From Micropterix aruncella (lineage: Eukaryota > Arthropoda > Insecta > Lepidoptera > Micropterigidae), in the NCBI GenBank assembly GCA_944548615.1, contig OX155961.1, positions 28,058,414 through 28,122,413 of the forward strand: a stretch of 64,000 nucleotides of DNA. Direction: 5' to 3'. Shown piece after piece: positions 44,844 through 57,870 of this stretch (position 1 is the first letter of the stretch; every line of letters starts with the position of its first letter). The notes beneath the pieces were generated by a model, which ran no database searches, was not told where the DNA came from, and saw nothing but the letters and a program-made list of their open reading frames with translations. Made by a program: the position numbers and the translations under genes.

Positions 44844-45312
44844 CGTCAATTTAAGAAACTGATAAACTATGTATGAGGACGTTACAATTAGGACTAATGA
44901 AAGGGAATACCAGGACATTACCTGAATGTTGGGCACCGGTTTTTTGTCTTTTTAGACGGTCAATTAGGCTTCAACCAATAAGGAAAAAGAAATGCGGGCT
45001 CAAGTGAAAATCTGGAATATTTCTACTCGAACGACGTTCCGTTCTTTAAGGAGGCAAAACTATAAGATCAAAAACTCGTCGAACGACTCGAGATCTTAGC
45101 ATTATGAAGTAGTACCAATGCCAAACATTCAACGAATGTAAGACTTGTGAGCGTGCTAACTTTTTTTTGAGATAAAGACGGATATATATGTACATTTTAA
45201 CCCCTCCCCCGACCCCTAGGATGAGTAAGACCATTTCCAGACTCAAGTCTCTCTGTGAATCTGTGTGCCTGTGTGCTTGTTATTTATTATTTATTATTGA
45301 TCAGTTTCAAAT
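44844..45312. other. Mostly unassigned; fragment of repeat R
   Basis: TTTTAACCCCTCCCCCGACC and GAGTAAGACCATTTCCAG with a TGTGTGCCTGTGTGC stretch (45195-45285) match part of repeat R (compare 45950-46030). No gene elsewhere. Confidence 0.5.
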
Positions 45313-45457
45313 ATTATAAATAGGATAGAAAACGAATTTACCGCGTGAAATTTGTAGGACCCGACGTTTCGGTGACGTTGCAGCCGCCGTTGTCAAGGGT
45401 AAACGTCGGGTCCTACAAATTTCACGCGGTAAATTCGTTTTCTATCCTATTTATAAT
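45313..45457. repeat. Perfect 57-bp palindrome arms, 31-bp loop
   Basis: 45313-45369 and 45401-45457 are exact reverse complements with no mismatch. The loop contains GGTGACGTTGCAGCCGCC. The left arm plus loop resembles the dispersed repeat at 32030, so the right arm is probably the inverted duplicate. Absence of mismatches implies a very recent event or an artefact. Confidence 0.95.
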
Positions 45458-45909
45458 GTCAAACAACCGCGATAGTCTTCGAGTTTCAAATATTATTCAA
45501 GAGCATTAGAGACGAATCCAATTCGCGCTTGAATATTAAAGCTAGAGTTTAAGTGTAAAAAAAAATACTTACATAACTAAATTAATTAATAAATTATTTA
45601 TTTTTCTGGTATCATTGCGGAAAACCAAACTAATATCGGAAAATTAACATTATAGTACCTACTTTTTTCGCAAAAATCACCTAACAAATTTTTAGAAAGG
45701 ATAGCCTACACAACGATAACTGTGAATATAGCTTAGTTCCCAAGATAGCTACAACTTCCGTGGAAAATTATGCAAATAATAATGAATATAATTACATTTG
45801 AATGAACAAAATTAGCAATCACCGGCGGCCATGCGATAAAAAGCAATTTTATTTTTTTACCGGAAAAAACCAATTTTATTTTTTAAAATGCAATTTTATC
45901 ATTTATTTA

Positions 45910-46500
45910 CTGGCCTACCAACCGACGAGGAGGTAAATTATTGTGAACGCTCAAATCCCCCTCATCTCTGAGATGATTAAGACTATTTCCAGCCTGTTTG
46001 ATTTGTGTGTTTGTGTGTGTGGGTGTGTGTGTGTGTATTCCAGCACGATAGCGCTTAAACGCTTTACCCGATTAAATTGAAATTTAGTCTTGGCATGCAT
46101 GATCATTCAGTCATGGCAATAGTTAAAAAGGTTGTGGTTAAAATCTACCCTCCAGAGGGAGCGCTAGTCATACATCAAACTTGAAATATTGGACTTTAAG
46201 ACTTGAAATTCAGTGCACAGATGCCTTGTTGGACAGAAATCACGTTGTGAAATATCTCTTATACAAGCGATAGAAATATATTGAAAGTCTGTCATATTAA
46301 AGAAATACTATATCATGTTTGGAAAAATACCATTTTAAAACCACTGAAAATGCAACAAATAGACTACGAATTGGGGCGCAGAGAGAGGTTTAGTTAGGTG
46401 CCTTGGGGGCTGGGGTAAGGGGGTGGGGGTGGGGGGGGGGGGGGGAGAAGGCTAGTCTACTTGCCTGGAAAATGTTGGGGTGTCGCAACCTTCTTTTTTT
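45910..46500 (+). repeat. Dispersed repeat R, copy 3
   Basis: CCAACCGACGAGGAGG, TATTGTGAACGC, a GTGTGTGT tract, ATAGCGCTTAAACGC, TCAGTCATGGCAATAG and CAGAGGGAGCGCTAGTC appear in order. The 3' end is CTACTTGCCTGGAAAATG then TTGGGGTGTCGCAACC before a T run. It contains a G-rich tract at 46405-46446. Confidence 0.7.
46405..46446 (+). repeat. G-rich tract (possible G-quadruplex)
   Basis: Runs of five, five and about fifteen G separated by single T residues. This pattern can form a G-quadruplex on the plus strand; only the sequence pattern is seen. Confidence 0.7.
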
Positions 46501-46504
46501 TATT

Positions 46505-47140
46505 TATTACGAACAATAAAATTTACAGAAAAATGTCTATTATATTCGGTAAACGTTATTAAAAATCGTACAGGAAAAACAAATTAAACGCATAGCCATT
46601 GGCTCATCGCATACCTATAGCATGTAGGGATGCTTACGTTTTTCATACGATTTTTTTTTCGCTAACCGACTGTTATTATGTCTATACTATTTTTTACGGA
46701 GCTACTCAAATGTCATGTCATTTGAGTAATAGAAAAAGTCCGCTACGAATACACTTACCATATTGGATAAACAGCGTAAATCAACTGGGTCAATTGGAAT
46801 CTATGGCCGCTTCTTCGTGGAGATAAGTGTATCGAGTAACGATTTTCAATTACTTGTGAAACTTGGCTAGGATAAGATTTCGCTTATTAATCGGAGTGCA
46901 TCTTCTGTAAGCTTGTTGTAAATCGATGTTGCTTTTATATAATTTAATGTAATTAGTCCGTTGCGGAATTTGGCAAGGACCGAGAAAAAGCGTATTGCAG
47001 ATCTGGCAGTTACCTTCACATGAGGGATGTCAAGTGCTACGTTATAACGACACTACGACAGTTATAACGACACTAGCCATTCTGTCCCCCTTGTAAACTT
47101 AAAAGACTTTGAATGGAAAGACATTCAGGACAAACAATAT
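46505..47140. other. Unassigned, no gene seen
   Basis: No coding region supported. A duplicated ACGACACTA...TTATAACGACAC phrase lies near 47042-47068. Confidence 0.35.
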
Positions 47141-47149
47141 CTAATCGAT

Positions 47150-47245
47150 GCGAGTCTTGATCTCTACTCCCTTGTCTCAGTTTTTTGTAAGCTAGGTGCC
47201 AAGGTATTTATATTTATCAGCTTGTTCTAGTTTTATCAACTTATA
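47150..47245 (-). pseudogene. RTE LINE scrap
   Basis: The minus strand reads QADKYKYLGT, the RTE signature 'YKYLG', with the same DNA context (AAGGTATTTATATTTATCA) as the RTE remnant near 53888. Confidence 0.55.
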
Positions 47246-47249
47246 AGTA

Positions 47250-47913
47250 TTGAAATTATTTATTTACAAGCTTTGCAATGTTTGGTTGTTTGGGTCAAAT
47301 CTTTCAAGCTGAATTAAAGCCACTTCCTCCTTATCCTATAAAGTTGAAATTTAAAGTGTCGGTTCAGTTCGGAAGGCTATGCATTTTTATAGTAAGCATG
47401 ACCTGGTTCACACCCAGGATCGGATCCCGATAAGGCTACTCTTCCACGGTCAACAGCACAAACACACAATTTTGTATATCCATTCAATTATGATAGCCCG
47501 TTCTAAATTTCACCATGACATGGCTGCTGCGACCAGCGTTGGCTCTCGAAAAGGGGACTCCTCAAAGTTCAACACCACAGAAATAAAATTTTGCCTTAGA
47601 AATGAACAGACTTAAAAACATGTCTAGTGAAAACTAAAAAAATAAATAATTATATTGATAATAAAAAAACATTATTAAACAAACTTTTTGTCAATTGCTT
47701 TAAAAAGAAGATAATTAATTTTGAAGCAAACCAAACTCATAATTTTGTTACATTATACAATTTTATATGATACAAAAGCTTGTCGCGAGATTTTCCTGAA
47801 TAAAGGTCTTTTATATATTCTCTAAATAACTGCTTTAAAATATATAAAATAAACTTTGAAGTAAGTATTATAGGTAAATGAAATCTATAATTGTCTTAAA
47901 TTAAACAATTTCA
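47250..47913. other. Unassigned, no gene seen
   Basis: A 78-codon frame at 47379-47615 has no recognisable features. The rest is AT-rich. Confidence 0.35.
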
Positions 47914-48370
47914 TCTATACTAATATAATAAAGAAATAATGTGTGTAAGTTTTTATGTTTGTAAGTTGGTATGTAGGTGTGATCTCCGAAACTACTTATC
48001 CGATTTCAAAAATTATTTCACTAATGGAAATCTCTATTATCGACAAGTGCTAAAGGCTATATTTTATTGTGATCGATATTGGTTTTCAATACGAAATTAC
48101 GATATTTGTAAGTCAAGTCGGAAAAAAAACTGGTGATTTGTTTTATCGGTGTGCGTTGAAGAAACCGTTTGATATATGTGAAAATAATATACAACGAAAA
48201 CAACGGGCTTAAAGAGGTCTATAACAAAGTCGACGACAGCACATATCTTATTTTTATATTTGAGCTACGATAATTGCTTTTATATTTTGAAGACATTAGC
48301 AGTAAAATAAGAATCCTAATCAAAATAGATTAATTCATTATCACGAGTGTTTAATAAAAATAAAATTAGT
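47914..48370 (+). mobile_element. Helitron-like 5' end, family 3, 3' end not found
   Basis: TCTATACTAATATAATAAAG follows an A, then GTTTGTAAGTTGGTATG and TCCGAAACTACTTATCCG, a layout like the 5' region of lepidopteran Helitrons. No hairpin-plus-CTRR end was found downstream before the mariner, so it may be truncated. Confidence 0.5.
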
Positions 48371-48760
48371 CATGTACTGTGATATTAAGTGGTACAGTTA
48401 TAGATATATCATGAAATTAGTAACGCGTGGCGAGGGACAAGACGCGTACGACTACGAGATAGGTAGCGTGCATCTAAGGTGGGACGTCTTGCACTATATA
48501 TTTAAAGGTAGAGTCTAAAAAGGCAACTAAGCGCCACCCTACTTAAATTTCAAATAGATTTGAAACTTTACGCGAAGCGAAGCGCGGCAACTATATAAAT
48601 TTGGTCGCAAGAATATATGTATCTCGACATAAGTTATTCTAAGTAGAATGTATATGTATTTGTATGTAATAAACTAACCGAAAATATTAAAATTTCACGT
48701 AGAAACGGGATAATATCCCAGGTTAAGTCAAAATTTAAAAACCTTATTGAGAGAGAATTG
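48371..48760. other. Unassigned, no gene seen
   Basis: It contains ACGCGAAGCGAAGCGCGG near 48573 and otherwise unremarkable sequence. Confidence 0.35.
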
Positions 48761-48762
48761 TA

Positions 48763-50044
48763 TTAGGACCTTTCATTGAAAACTTCGATTTCCTAAGAAA
48801 TACCGTAACTTATATTTCTAGTAATTTACCAAATTGCAAAATACTTCATGTCAAAGCGTCATCATTAGGCTTCAATTATTAGTCTGTGTCATTTCGTTGA
48901 CGTGTCGACAACGGTAATTTTGCTAGCTTCCAAGATGTCGAAATTTGAGCCGACAAAACGTCATTTGCGGGAAGCAATGCTTTTCTGCTTTCATCTTAAG
49001 AAAACTGCCGCAGAATGCCAGAGGCTTACGGGGAATTTACTCCAACAGAAAGGACTGCTGAAACTTGGTTTCTCTAATCCAAAAGTGGGGATTTCGACGT
49101 GCAAGACAAAGAGCGCCCAGGACAGGAGCAAAAATTTGAAGAAGCCGAATTGGAGTCCATACTCCATGAAGATTCGAGTTTGACGCCGGCAAAGATAAGT
49201 GAAGTGCTTAATTTTCATCCCTCAACCGGTTCGAGACGATTAAAATCTATGGAAGTCATTCAAAAGAAAGGGCATTGGGTTCCTCACGAGTTGAAGTCAA
49301 GAGACATCGAAAGACGTTTCATTACTTCTGAAATGCTCCTTCGCCGTCAAAAAAGACAAGGTTTTCTCCACCGTATAATCACCGGCGACGAAAAGTCGAT
49401 CTTTTACGAGAACCCCAAACGAAAAAGAATATCGCTCGTAACCCGGTGAATCACTTTCATCGACCTCAACAGCCACGCCGAAGAGTGACATCCACGGATC
49501 CAAGGTAATGCTTTGCATTTGGTGGGAACAAAAGGGTGTTTTTTTCCGAGCTGCTGAAACCGGGGAAACCATCACGGGTGATCGCTATCGAGCTCAGCTC
49601 AAGAATTTGAGCGATGCGGTAAAGATAAAACGGCCGGAATACGCTAAAAGGCACGACAAGGTAATTTTCCATCATGACTATGCTCGACAACACGTCGCGA
49701 TTTAGGTCAAGAACTTCCTGAAAACGCTTCGCTGGGACATCCTACCTCACCCGCCGTACTCCCTAGATATGCGCCATCCGACTACTATTTGTTCCGGTCA
49801 ATGGCACATGGCCTTTCCGAGCAGCACTTCTAGTCTTTCGAGGATGTTGTAAAATGGCTGGATTCGTGGATAGCCTCGAACGACGGAGACTTCTTCCGCT
49901 GAGGAATCTGTCTCTTGCCAGAAAGATGGGAGAATGTTATAGCTAGCGATGGACAATATATTGAATGAAATGCACTTTCCAATTTGCTTTGAAATAATTG
50001 TTTAATATCACAAAAAAATCGAAGTTTTCAATTCAAAGACCTAA
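48763..50044 (+). mobile_element. Full-length mariner element with TA TSD
   Basis: The ends are TTAGGACCTTTCATTGAAAA at the left and, reversed, TTAGGTCTTTGAATTGAAAA at the right. They continue with CTTCGATTT, so the terminal inverted repeats are about 30 bp. TA flanks both sides (48761-48762, 50045-50046). At 1282 bp the element has the usual mariner length, so it is complete but its gene is broken. Confidence 0.93.
48935..49968 (+). pseudogene. mariner transposase, multiple frameshifts
   Basis: Starts MSKFEPTKRHLREAMLF at 48935. The helix-turn-helix region and linker follow in two frames (DKERPGQ at 49105). The signature WVPHEL lies at 49281, and HRIITGDEKSIFYENPKRK holds the first catalytic Asp (normally GDEKW). 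KVMLCIWWEQKGVFF and ITGDRYRAQLK follow. The second catalytic block reads HHDYARQHVA (usually HDNARPH). The third lies in PYSP-like and SDYYLFRSMAHGL codons near 49760-49810, and the end is WENVIASDGQYIE at 49966. It would be a D,D34D transposase of ~345 residues. At least three frameshifts and several stops make it inactive. Subfamily perhaps cecropia- or mauritiana-like; not certain. Confidence 0.9.
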
Positions 50045-50046
50045 TA

Positions 50047-51017
50047 TGATATCAACGAATTCTAATTCGGTTACTGACAATTTCCATTCTGATATTCTTC
50101 ATTTAGCTTGAAATTTTTATCTTTTAGGTACTATTTATAGCCAGAATATTATTATGAATATTTTATTTTCTCTCCGATAATCCGTTGTGTTTTGTGTTTG
50201 TAGTACTATATATTTTATATTCATGGCAACTCAATTAATAAATCTCACGTCAAAATATTCTAAAATAAATTATTATGTTAATTCCTTTTTCATTTTATTC
50301 TGTCAAATTGTCAATTCTGTCAAACCTGATTGCCTTTGTAGTAGTTATAAGTATCAAATATGGATAAGAATGTAGAATTATTATATTCCAATATTGTGTA
50401 CTAACGTTTAAACAACTACATATGTAAAAGGTTTTAAAAGACGATAAACTTGGTGTCAAGTCATTTGATTTCCTTCTCGAGAAGATCCTCACGACCTCGC
50501 AATGCAAAAACTGCATATAGTTTTGCATCGAAAATGGTCGAACGCGAAATGCGACGTTTTTGATTCGCGTATTATTTTACCGTCCGTCGTCGTTCGCTCG
50601 GCGAGTCACGACTTGTTATGAAGTTTTCGTCACGTCCAGTGACAATTGAAAATTTTCATTGCGAAGTTAATTTCTTATAAGTCTGCGGTGAAAACTCGTT
50701 GCGCCTTCCGCTTGCGAAATTCCAATACTCCAATTCTTGTAGGGGCGAGGTCATTTTCGGTTCACAACCTAGTAAGGTTAAACTTTCTCCATTAATCATA
50801 GGTATCACGCACTCACTTAGAAAGAACTATTAACTTTTACTAGGTATTATTGTTATTTTATCAATTATTCTCAAATATTACTCTATAAAACAATTTCAGT
50901 TTTATTGAACGTTTAAAAACCCATACTATTTTACCGTGACCATTTAAACGTCTAATGATATAAATTGGTAATAAACCATGATAAAAACCGAATGGTACAA
51001 CCTACTTTTGTAAAATA
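50047..51017. other. Unassigned, no gene seen
   Basis: AT-rich with a GC patch at 50530-50640 (CGTCCGTCGTCGTTCGCTCG). No coding or element ends are supported. Confidence 0.35.
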
Positions 51018-52521
<1,504 letters not shown>

Positions 52522-52559
52522 CTAGCTGGTCCTATTTACATTTTCATTAAAGTTTATTT

Positions 52560-52660
52560 AGGGCGGTGGCGCGGGAGGGGAAGGGGGGCTGTCTGCTTGC
52601 TGGGAAAGTATTGGTGTGACACTACCGATTTTTTACATAATTTTAAGATACCAATGAAAC
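52560..52660 (+). repeat. Dispersed repeat R, 3'-end fragment
   Basis: GTCTGCTTGCTGGGAAAGTA then TTGGTGTGACACTACCG matches the ends at 46455 and 60424. Confidence 0.6.
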
Positions 52661-53290
52661 ACCATCGCACTCTTTGAAGGGGTTTTTCGTGGCTTGCTTT
52701 GCTTTTATTCAATGAATTTAACCAAATCCCACGTGACTTGCCGTCAATTTGAAAACCGCCTACGTATTCCTGGTAACGTCTGGAGCGTTCCTTGAGTCTC
52801 CATAGAGCGGATATTTCATACATGTGTAAGTCGTATATTTGAAGCAGCGCAGTGTAAGGTATCTGAAAAAATCAGTAGATAGGCTAATGCCTGTATTGAA
52901 TAAATATTAAAATAATGTCACTACCTATTATAAAAGGTAATGATTGTCTGTCTGCCTGCCTGTCTGTACTTGTCTTGTAGGATCAAATAGTTACACGCAG
53001 CTTGGGCCTGATTGCCATTTTGTGTTGCTAGTAGGCGCAACTCATGGCTCAGGCCCCACCCGGTAGCCTCCACGAAGAGGAAACTACCTTGGAAGGCACT
53101 CTGCGTTATTTGTAGGTTGTAGTTGTGTTCTGCAGTACGCCAGCGTAGCTGCCTGCATTGATCGGTTGTGCATTTGTGTGAAAGATTACCGAGGGAGCCT
53201 GGAAACGTATGTTTCTTAAAATAATTTAGTTTATTCAAGCGCGCCTGGTGGTAACGTATTAAAAAATATACCAGACTTGCATTAAAAAAA
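52661..53290. other. Unassigned; SINE-like phrase possible
   Basis: TCTGTCTGCCTGCCTGTCTG at 52948 is a short simple repeat. CATGGCTCAGGCCCCACCC and GGTAGCCTCCACGAAGAGG (53043-53081) resemble the start region of the GC-rich family (CACAGGTCA...GGTAGCCACCACGCAGAAG at 20970). This may be a diverged piece of it. Confidence 0.4.
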
Positions 53291-53295
53291 TATAT

Positions 53296-54080
53296 TTTCT
53301 TCTTAGGGTGCCTCTCCAACTAGTGAAGGTTGGTAGTCAGCTCTGCACACTTCTTTATATCCTTATCCAGGCTAAACAATTTGGCGACACTCGTAACCCC
53401 GGTCCATTCTCGGATGTTCCGCAACCAACATTTCCGTCTACGGCCTGGTCTCCTCTTCACTGCAACTTTTCCCATCATAATGAGTTGCAGGAGTTAGTAC
53501 CTGATGTGCCTGAGCACGTGACCCAGGTATACAGCTTTGCGTTGTTTCATGGTCTGGCATAGCTTGTGGTTTTGGCTGACACGCCGTAGAACTTCCTCAT
53601 TGGTGAGATGTTGAGTCCAAGATATCGACATCATGCGTCTGTATCATGTGCTTCTATACGTTTTCTTAGATTTTCCTTAATAGTCTAAGCCTCACATCCA
53701 CATAGAAGTATAGGCCAGATGTAGCACTGGAGGTGACTTATTCGAAGTGGGATTTTCAGGCTTCGATTGCAAAGGACCTTTTTCATTTTTCCAAATGCAC
53801 CTGTGCAATTTCGATGCATGATCGATGTCTTGATCGATGTCTTGATCTCCAATTAACTGACATAATTTTGTATGAGCCAGGTCCAAGGTATTTATATTTA
53901 TCAACATGTTCTTGTTTTTGGCATACCACAAATATGCTAGGTTGGATATTGGGATTATTAGAAATGACCATATACGTAGTTTCGCTGAAATTCATCCTGA
54001 GACCAGCTTTAACACTGCACTCATTTACTCGGTCAACAATCTCATGTAGCTCGGCTTCCGTAGATGCAATAATTTATATA
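53296..54080 (-). pseudogene. RTE LINE C-terminal half, decayed
   Basis: Minus strand: ELHEIVDRVNECSVKAGLRM, then YMVISNNPNIQP and VDKYKYLG, then frameshifted equivalents of the 'R.LRCYVWPVLLYGCE.WTL' to 'W...LTNEEVLRRV..' part. AVYLGHVLR-like codons and the ending AELTTNLH at 53320 follow. The 3' untranslated end GGAGAGGCACCCTAAG closes it at 53299. At least four frame changes are needed, so this is an old RTE relic. The RT palm is upstream of the preserved part and lost. It belongs to the same subfamily as the scraps at 961-1014 and 47150-47245. Confidence 0.8.
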
Positions 54081-54225
54081 TAAATAAAATCAATTAAACT
54101 GGTTGTTAAATTTATGTATATATCAGCAATTATACAGCATGTCTGTATAAACATAATATAATAATAAACAACCTTTATATCTACCTGAAAGAGCTTGTAG
54201 GCCACAACACTTCCAGTGGATATTA

Positions 54226-54350
54226 ATAATTATACCCATCAGCAAACATTAAATAACGACTTTTTTCAAATTGTTCACAAATACATTGAACAACAAAGGC
54301 CCAAATTTGAGCCTTGACTTGCTCCAGGTAGGACTCCTAAAGTCCATCTA
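54226..54350 (-). pseudogene. LINE RT scrap (motifs B-C)
   Basis: The minus strand reads LKFGPLLFNVFVNNLKKSRY and then LMFADG, the stretch from motif B to the YADD-type motif C, with the second Asp replaced by Gly. Only about 40 codons remain. Confidence 0.65.
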
Positions 54351-54354
54351 TGCT

Positions 54355-55035
54355 ATTTCTTTTAGCATTCGATGGCACGGCCGCTGAAATGACATTAGAG
54401 CGGACGTGACGTCACGGCGGGTCAGCGGAGACCGGAAACGGAAATACCGGCGATCGCCTGCCGCCCTTCATCATGTCCGATTCGCTTGAAGCGGGCGGCG
54501 GATATTGATTTTAAAGAAGCACGCACTTTGGCTACGGATCATGACTCGCTGAATTGACCATTTTCTCGCCAGCAGCGAAAACATGCGAAAAACTAGTTTT
54601 TGCCTCCAGCTCCACGCGATATTTCTAACATTACGAAAGCAAAGCTAAATTTAATGTAGCCTATTTTACTTTTCATGAATTTACATATTTTTTTTACACA
54701 AAACTTCAATGAGTTACATATTTCCGTGTGAGAATTATTGTGCAGGAATAAACAGATAGTAAATATTATAATAAATGTACAAATAAAAGGTTGAATATCA
54801 AAAAGATTATTATTAAAAAAAAGAAGGTAAGTTACTACTAGGTTAGATACTAGCTTATCTTTGTAAGAAAGTAAGATAGTTTTAATATTATATTTGACAT
54901 ATTGTGTACAACAATATTATATTTGACATATTGTGTCCAATACAATATAAGAAATATATTGATTTTATTGGAGGGTATTTCGAAAAGGTAAATAAGTATT
55001 TAGTTAATTTTTATTACCAGTTTTGGCAGGATATC
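54355..55035. other. GC-rich patch then AT-rich sequence, no gene
   Basis: 54360-54560 is unusually GC-rich and includes the palindrome TGACGTCA (54407-54414). 54600-55030 is AT-rich, with a duplicated ATATTATATTTGACATATTG (54886 and 54912). No element ends are supported. Confidence 0.5.
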
Positions 55036-55039
55036 TCCT

Positions 55040-55528
55040 TTTGGAATTAACCTTCAGGATACCTTCGTCCTCCCGACTGGTTAAGTCGCTTGCGCGAACT
55101 CTACCTGCCGTATGCTTAGCGGTGATTCAGTTTGAATCTATAGCAGACTATTGGCATCTTTTGCCCGGCTCTAAATTCAGGATCAGGAAGACAAATTGTC
55201 ATTTTAAGAGTGGTTGACGACAGGTCAATATCCACCCCTGCTTCTTAGGCAACAGCATATTACCATTGTCTCCCGACTTCTTCAGTAATTAGTCAGAGTG
55301 CACATACCGTTTGGCTATCGCCGCACGGTGCGCAAACCGTCCAGTAGCGCCGGGAGGAGTTCCTCTAGGGGAAACCGATCCACCAGCCGCGAGGCCTGAG
55401 ATGCGAGAGTCCTTCCCGGGGTAGTCCTCCACACGAGGAGGCTACTGAATAGGAGCTGAATTGTTTGTTGGACCGACCCGGAAACATAGTGGATCTTATG
55501 ACCCAAGCTGCACGAAACCGTTCGCTAT
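55040..55528 (-). repeat. GC-rich family, diverged copy e
   Basis: CCTCCCGACTGGTTAAGTCG, GTGATTCAGTTTGAATCTAT, CGCCGCACGGTGCGCAAACC and GTCCAGTAGCGCC follow the unit order in reverse, but with more substitutions than other copies. Copy f was inserted into its far end. A second member of this diverged type lies near 60960-61075. Confidence 0.65.
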
Positions 55529-55543
55529 TCGTATATGTGCACA

Positions 55544-55966
55544 ACAACTAGGGTTGTCGACTACAGCGGGCGAGCCCGTCACCTCAGGAAGTTTAAACGA
55601 TTAGTCGTTCTATCTCCCTGGAGGGAGCGCAGAAGACTTGAGGACAAAACAGTCCACCGTCTATCTACGCCACAAGCCCGTAAGAGGCCAACGCCTTAAC
55701 CGCCTACACTCACGCCGTTACTTCCAATTGTGACCAGATTACGCCGGTCTCTCGATTGGTTACGAGTTCGAGGTCGCTTGCGCGGTCCTCTCGCTTACGA
55801 AGCGGTGAAACGGTGTTTACCGAATCTATCGCGGACCACAGCGTCCTTTGCCCGGCTGTTCACCCAGGATCGGGTAGCCGATGGTCGTTTCAAGAGTAGT
55901 CGCCGTAAGGTCCGCAACCACCCCCGCTCTATAGGAAACAGTGCACATGTGCACTATTATATGTGG
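55544..55966 (-). mobile_element. GC-rich family, copy f, with 15-bp TSD
   Basis: TCGTATATGTGCACA (55529-55543) and TCGTATTTGTGCACA (55967-55981) flank the copy with one mismatch. The copy starts at the end signature ACAACTAGGGTTGTCGAC and reaches TATAGGAAACAGT (55945), so it lacks the first ~250 bases of the unit. That pattern fits 5' truncation if the signature is the 3' end. The plus strand holds the shared antisense frame. Confidence 0.8.
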
Positions 55967-55981
55967 TCGTATTTGTGCACA

Positions 55982-56382
55982 GTGAGTAACCAGTTATGAG
56001 ACTCCCTCCCCTGTCACTAACAACTTGTATCTATTAATTACTTCTCCAAAGCCCCTGATAGATCTACCGACGCTATAAATCCCCCGTAGCCTCGAAGTGT
56101 CCTGACCTGCCTGTCCATCAAAATGCCCCGAAGTGGACGTGTAAAGCTGGCTGTAACCTGGATGGAGAAATATACAAGTGAGAAATATAATATTCTGTGC
56201 ATATATGTATTGACTGTCAAATATAATAATGTAGGTTTTAAAATAGCAAAACTGAGTAATATTCAAATTAAATATAAAAAGGTGGTGGGATTTCTCTACA
56301 CACTGGGCTCTATTGCGTTTTTGCGTGAACTAATATCAAATATAATTAATGCGAACGAGAAATAGCAGTGCATTAGAGCGGA
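55982..56382. other. Unassigned, no gene seen
   Basis: Short open frames on both strands without family features. No repeats recognised. Confidence 0.35.
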
Positions 56383-56395
56383 ATGTAAAATGAAC

Positions 56396-57110
56396 AACTT
56401 GGGTTGTCGACCTCAGCGGGCGAGCCCGTCACCTCAGGAAGTTTTAACGATTAGTCGTTCTATCTCCCTGGAGTGAGCGTAGAAGACTTGGGGACGAAAC
56501 AGTCCACCATCTAGCTACGTGACAAGCCCGTAAGAGGCCAACGCCTTAACCGCGAGATAGCCAGGATTGTTACCTGGCGGGCCGACACTCACGCCCTTAC
56601 TTCCAATTATGACCAGATTACTCCAGTCTCTTGATTGGTTACGAGTCGAGGTCGAGGTCGCTTGTGCGGTCCTCTCCCTTACGAAGCGGTGAAACGGTGT
56701 ATACCGAATCTATCGGTAACATAGCTGGCTATCTCGCGGTAAGGCGTTGGTATCTAACGGGTTGTGGCGTAGCTAGACGCTGAATTGTTTTGTCCAAAGT
56801 CTTCTACGCTCACTCCAGGGAGATAGAACGACTAATCGTTAAAACTCCCTGTGGTGACGGGCTCGCCCGTTGTAGTCGGCAACTCAAGTTGTTAGTCAGA
56901 GTGCACAGTCGATTGGCTTACGCCGCACGGTGCGCGGACCGTCCAGGAGCGCCAGAAGTTTGATTCCCAAGGGAAACTGACCATAAGGCCAGAGTCCTAC
57001 CCAGGCTTGCACTTCATACGTGGAGGCCGTCATAGGTGTTGACCCGTGAGTGTGACCAACCTTGAATAGAGTGGGTCTTCGTTGCCAACTCAGCAAGGGC
57101 CCATTAACTC
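56396..57110 (-). mobile_element. GC-rich family, copy g, with internal inversion and 13-bp TSD
   Basis: ATGTAAAATGAAC at 56383-56395 and 57111-57123 flank a single insertion. Inside, 56403-56575 (minus orientation) is repeated in inverse at about 56719-56893, giving ~170-bp foldback arms. 56893-57110 then continues the minus-oriented unit to its start signature CCCATTAACTC. The whole composite lies between one pair of TSDs, so it was either inverted during insertion or moved already rearranged. Confidence 0.8.
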
Positions 57111-57123
57111 ATGTAAAATGAAC

Positions 57124-57860
57124 TCCTGCCGCACATAAAATAAACTGAGTTATTTTGAAAATATTTCGTCCGGTCTTAGAGTATGCCGCTTAGTGGTTCG
57201 TTCGATTAGTGGTTTTACGCTGAAATAAAAGTCAATCATACATTTCACACTTCGCTCTCATGAACTAATTTCGATTTTAGTTCACGGAGAAACTCAACGC
57301 CGCTTTTAACTTTTAATTTAACGTCTTTGAGACGACTTTGATTTAATGGAATATTACACCCCAGGATTGTGCGAGTGTCAAAAAACTTACTTTAAAAGCT
57401 CAACAATCTCTTTGAACATATGTATATTTCTTTGAACATATGTATATTTAAAATCACTCTTTGAACATATGTATATTTAAAAATGGATGTTGGTATATCT
57501 GGCTGTCTGTCCGAGCTTAATAGACTTCGACACCGTTTGACCGATCACCATTAAATCTTAGCACATATTATTTATTTTTTCATGGAGAAGATTTTTACGA
57601 CATCCGCGTTGTTGTAACTTCTATACCGTTAAACTGATCGCCCTGAAAATTGATAAACTTTGGTATATTTTCAAGAAGAAGACAGTGTCGATATTTTCCA
57701 ACTAAATATTTTTTTATTTGTTTCCGATGTACCCAACACTTTTAATCAAAGCAAATTTAATTTATTAAATTAAACGTTAAGATTTAGTTAAAATTAAATT
57801 CTCAAAAAATAGGCTCGAAATTTGCAATTGACTTGGAATTTTGCCACAATAATGTCAAAT
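57124..57860. repeat. AT-rich; triplicated TCTTTGAACATATGTATATT
   Basis: Three tandem copies of the 20-base phrase lie at 57411-57480. Nothing else is supported in this stretch. Confidence 0.6.
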
Positions 57861-57870
57861 CTGTCAAAGG

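Noticed and set aside
52921..53319. 132-codon minus-strand frame
   Set aside because: It begins in the 3' untranslated end of an RTE LINE and has no recognisable domain.
54407..54414. TGACGTCA as a cAMP-response element (also 62214-62221)
   Set aside because: Eight-base palindromes occur by chance, and no promoter or gene is nearby. Noted only as sequence.
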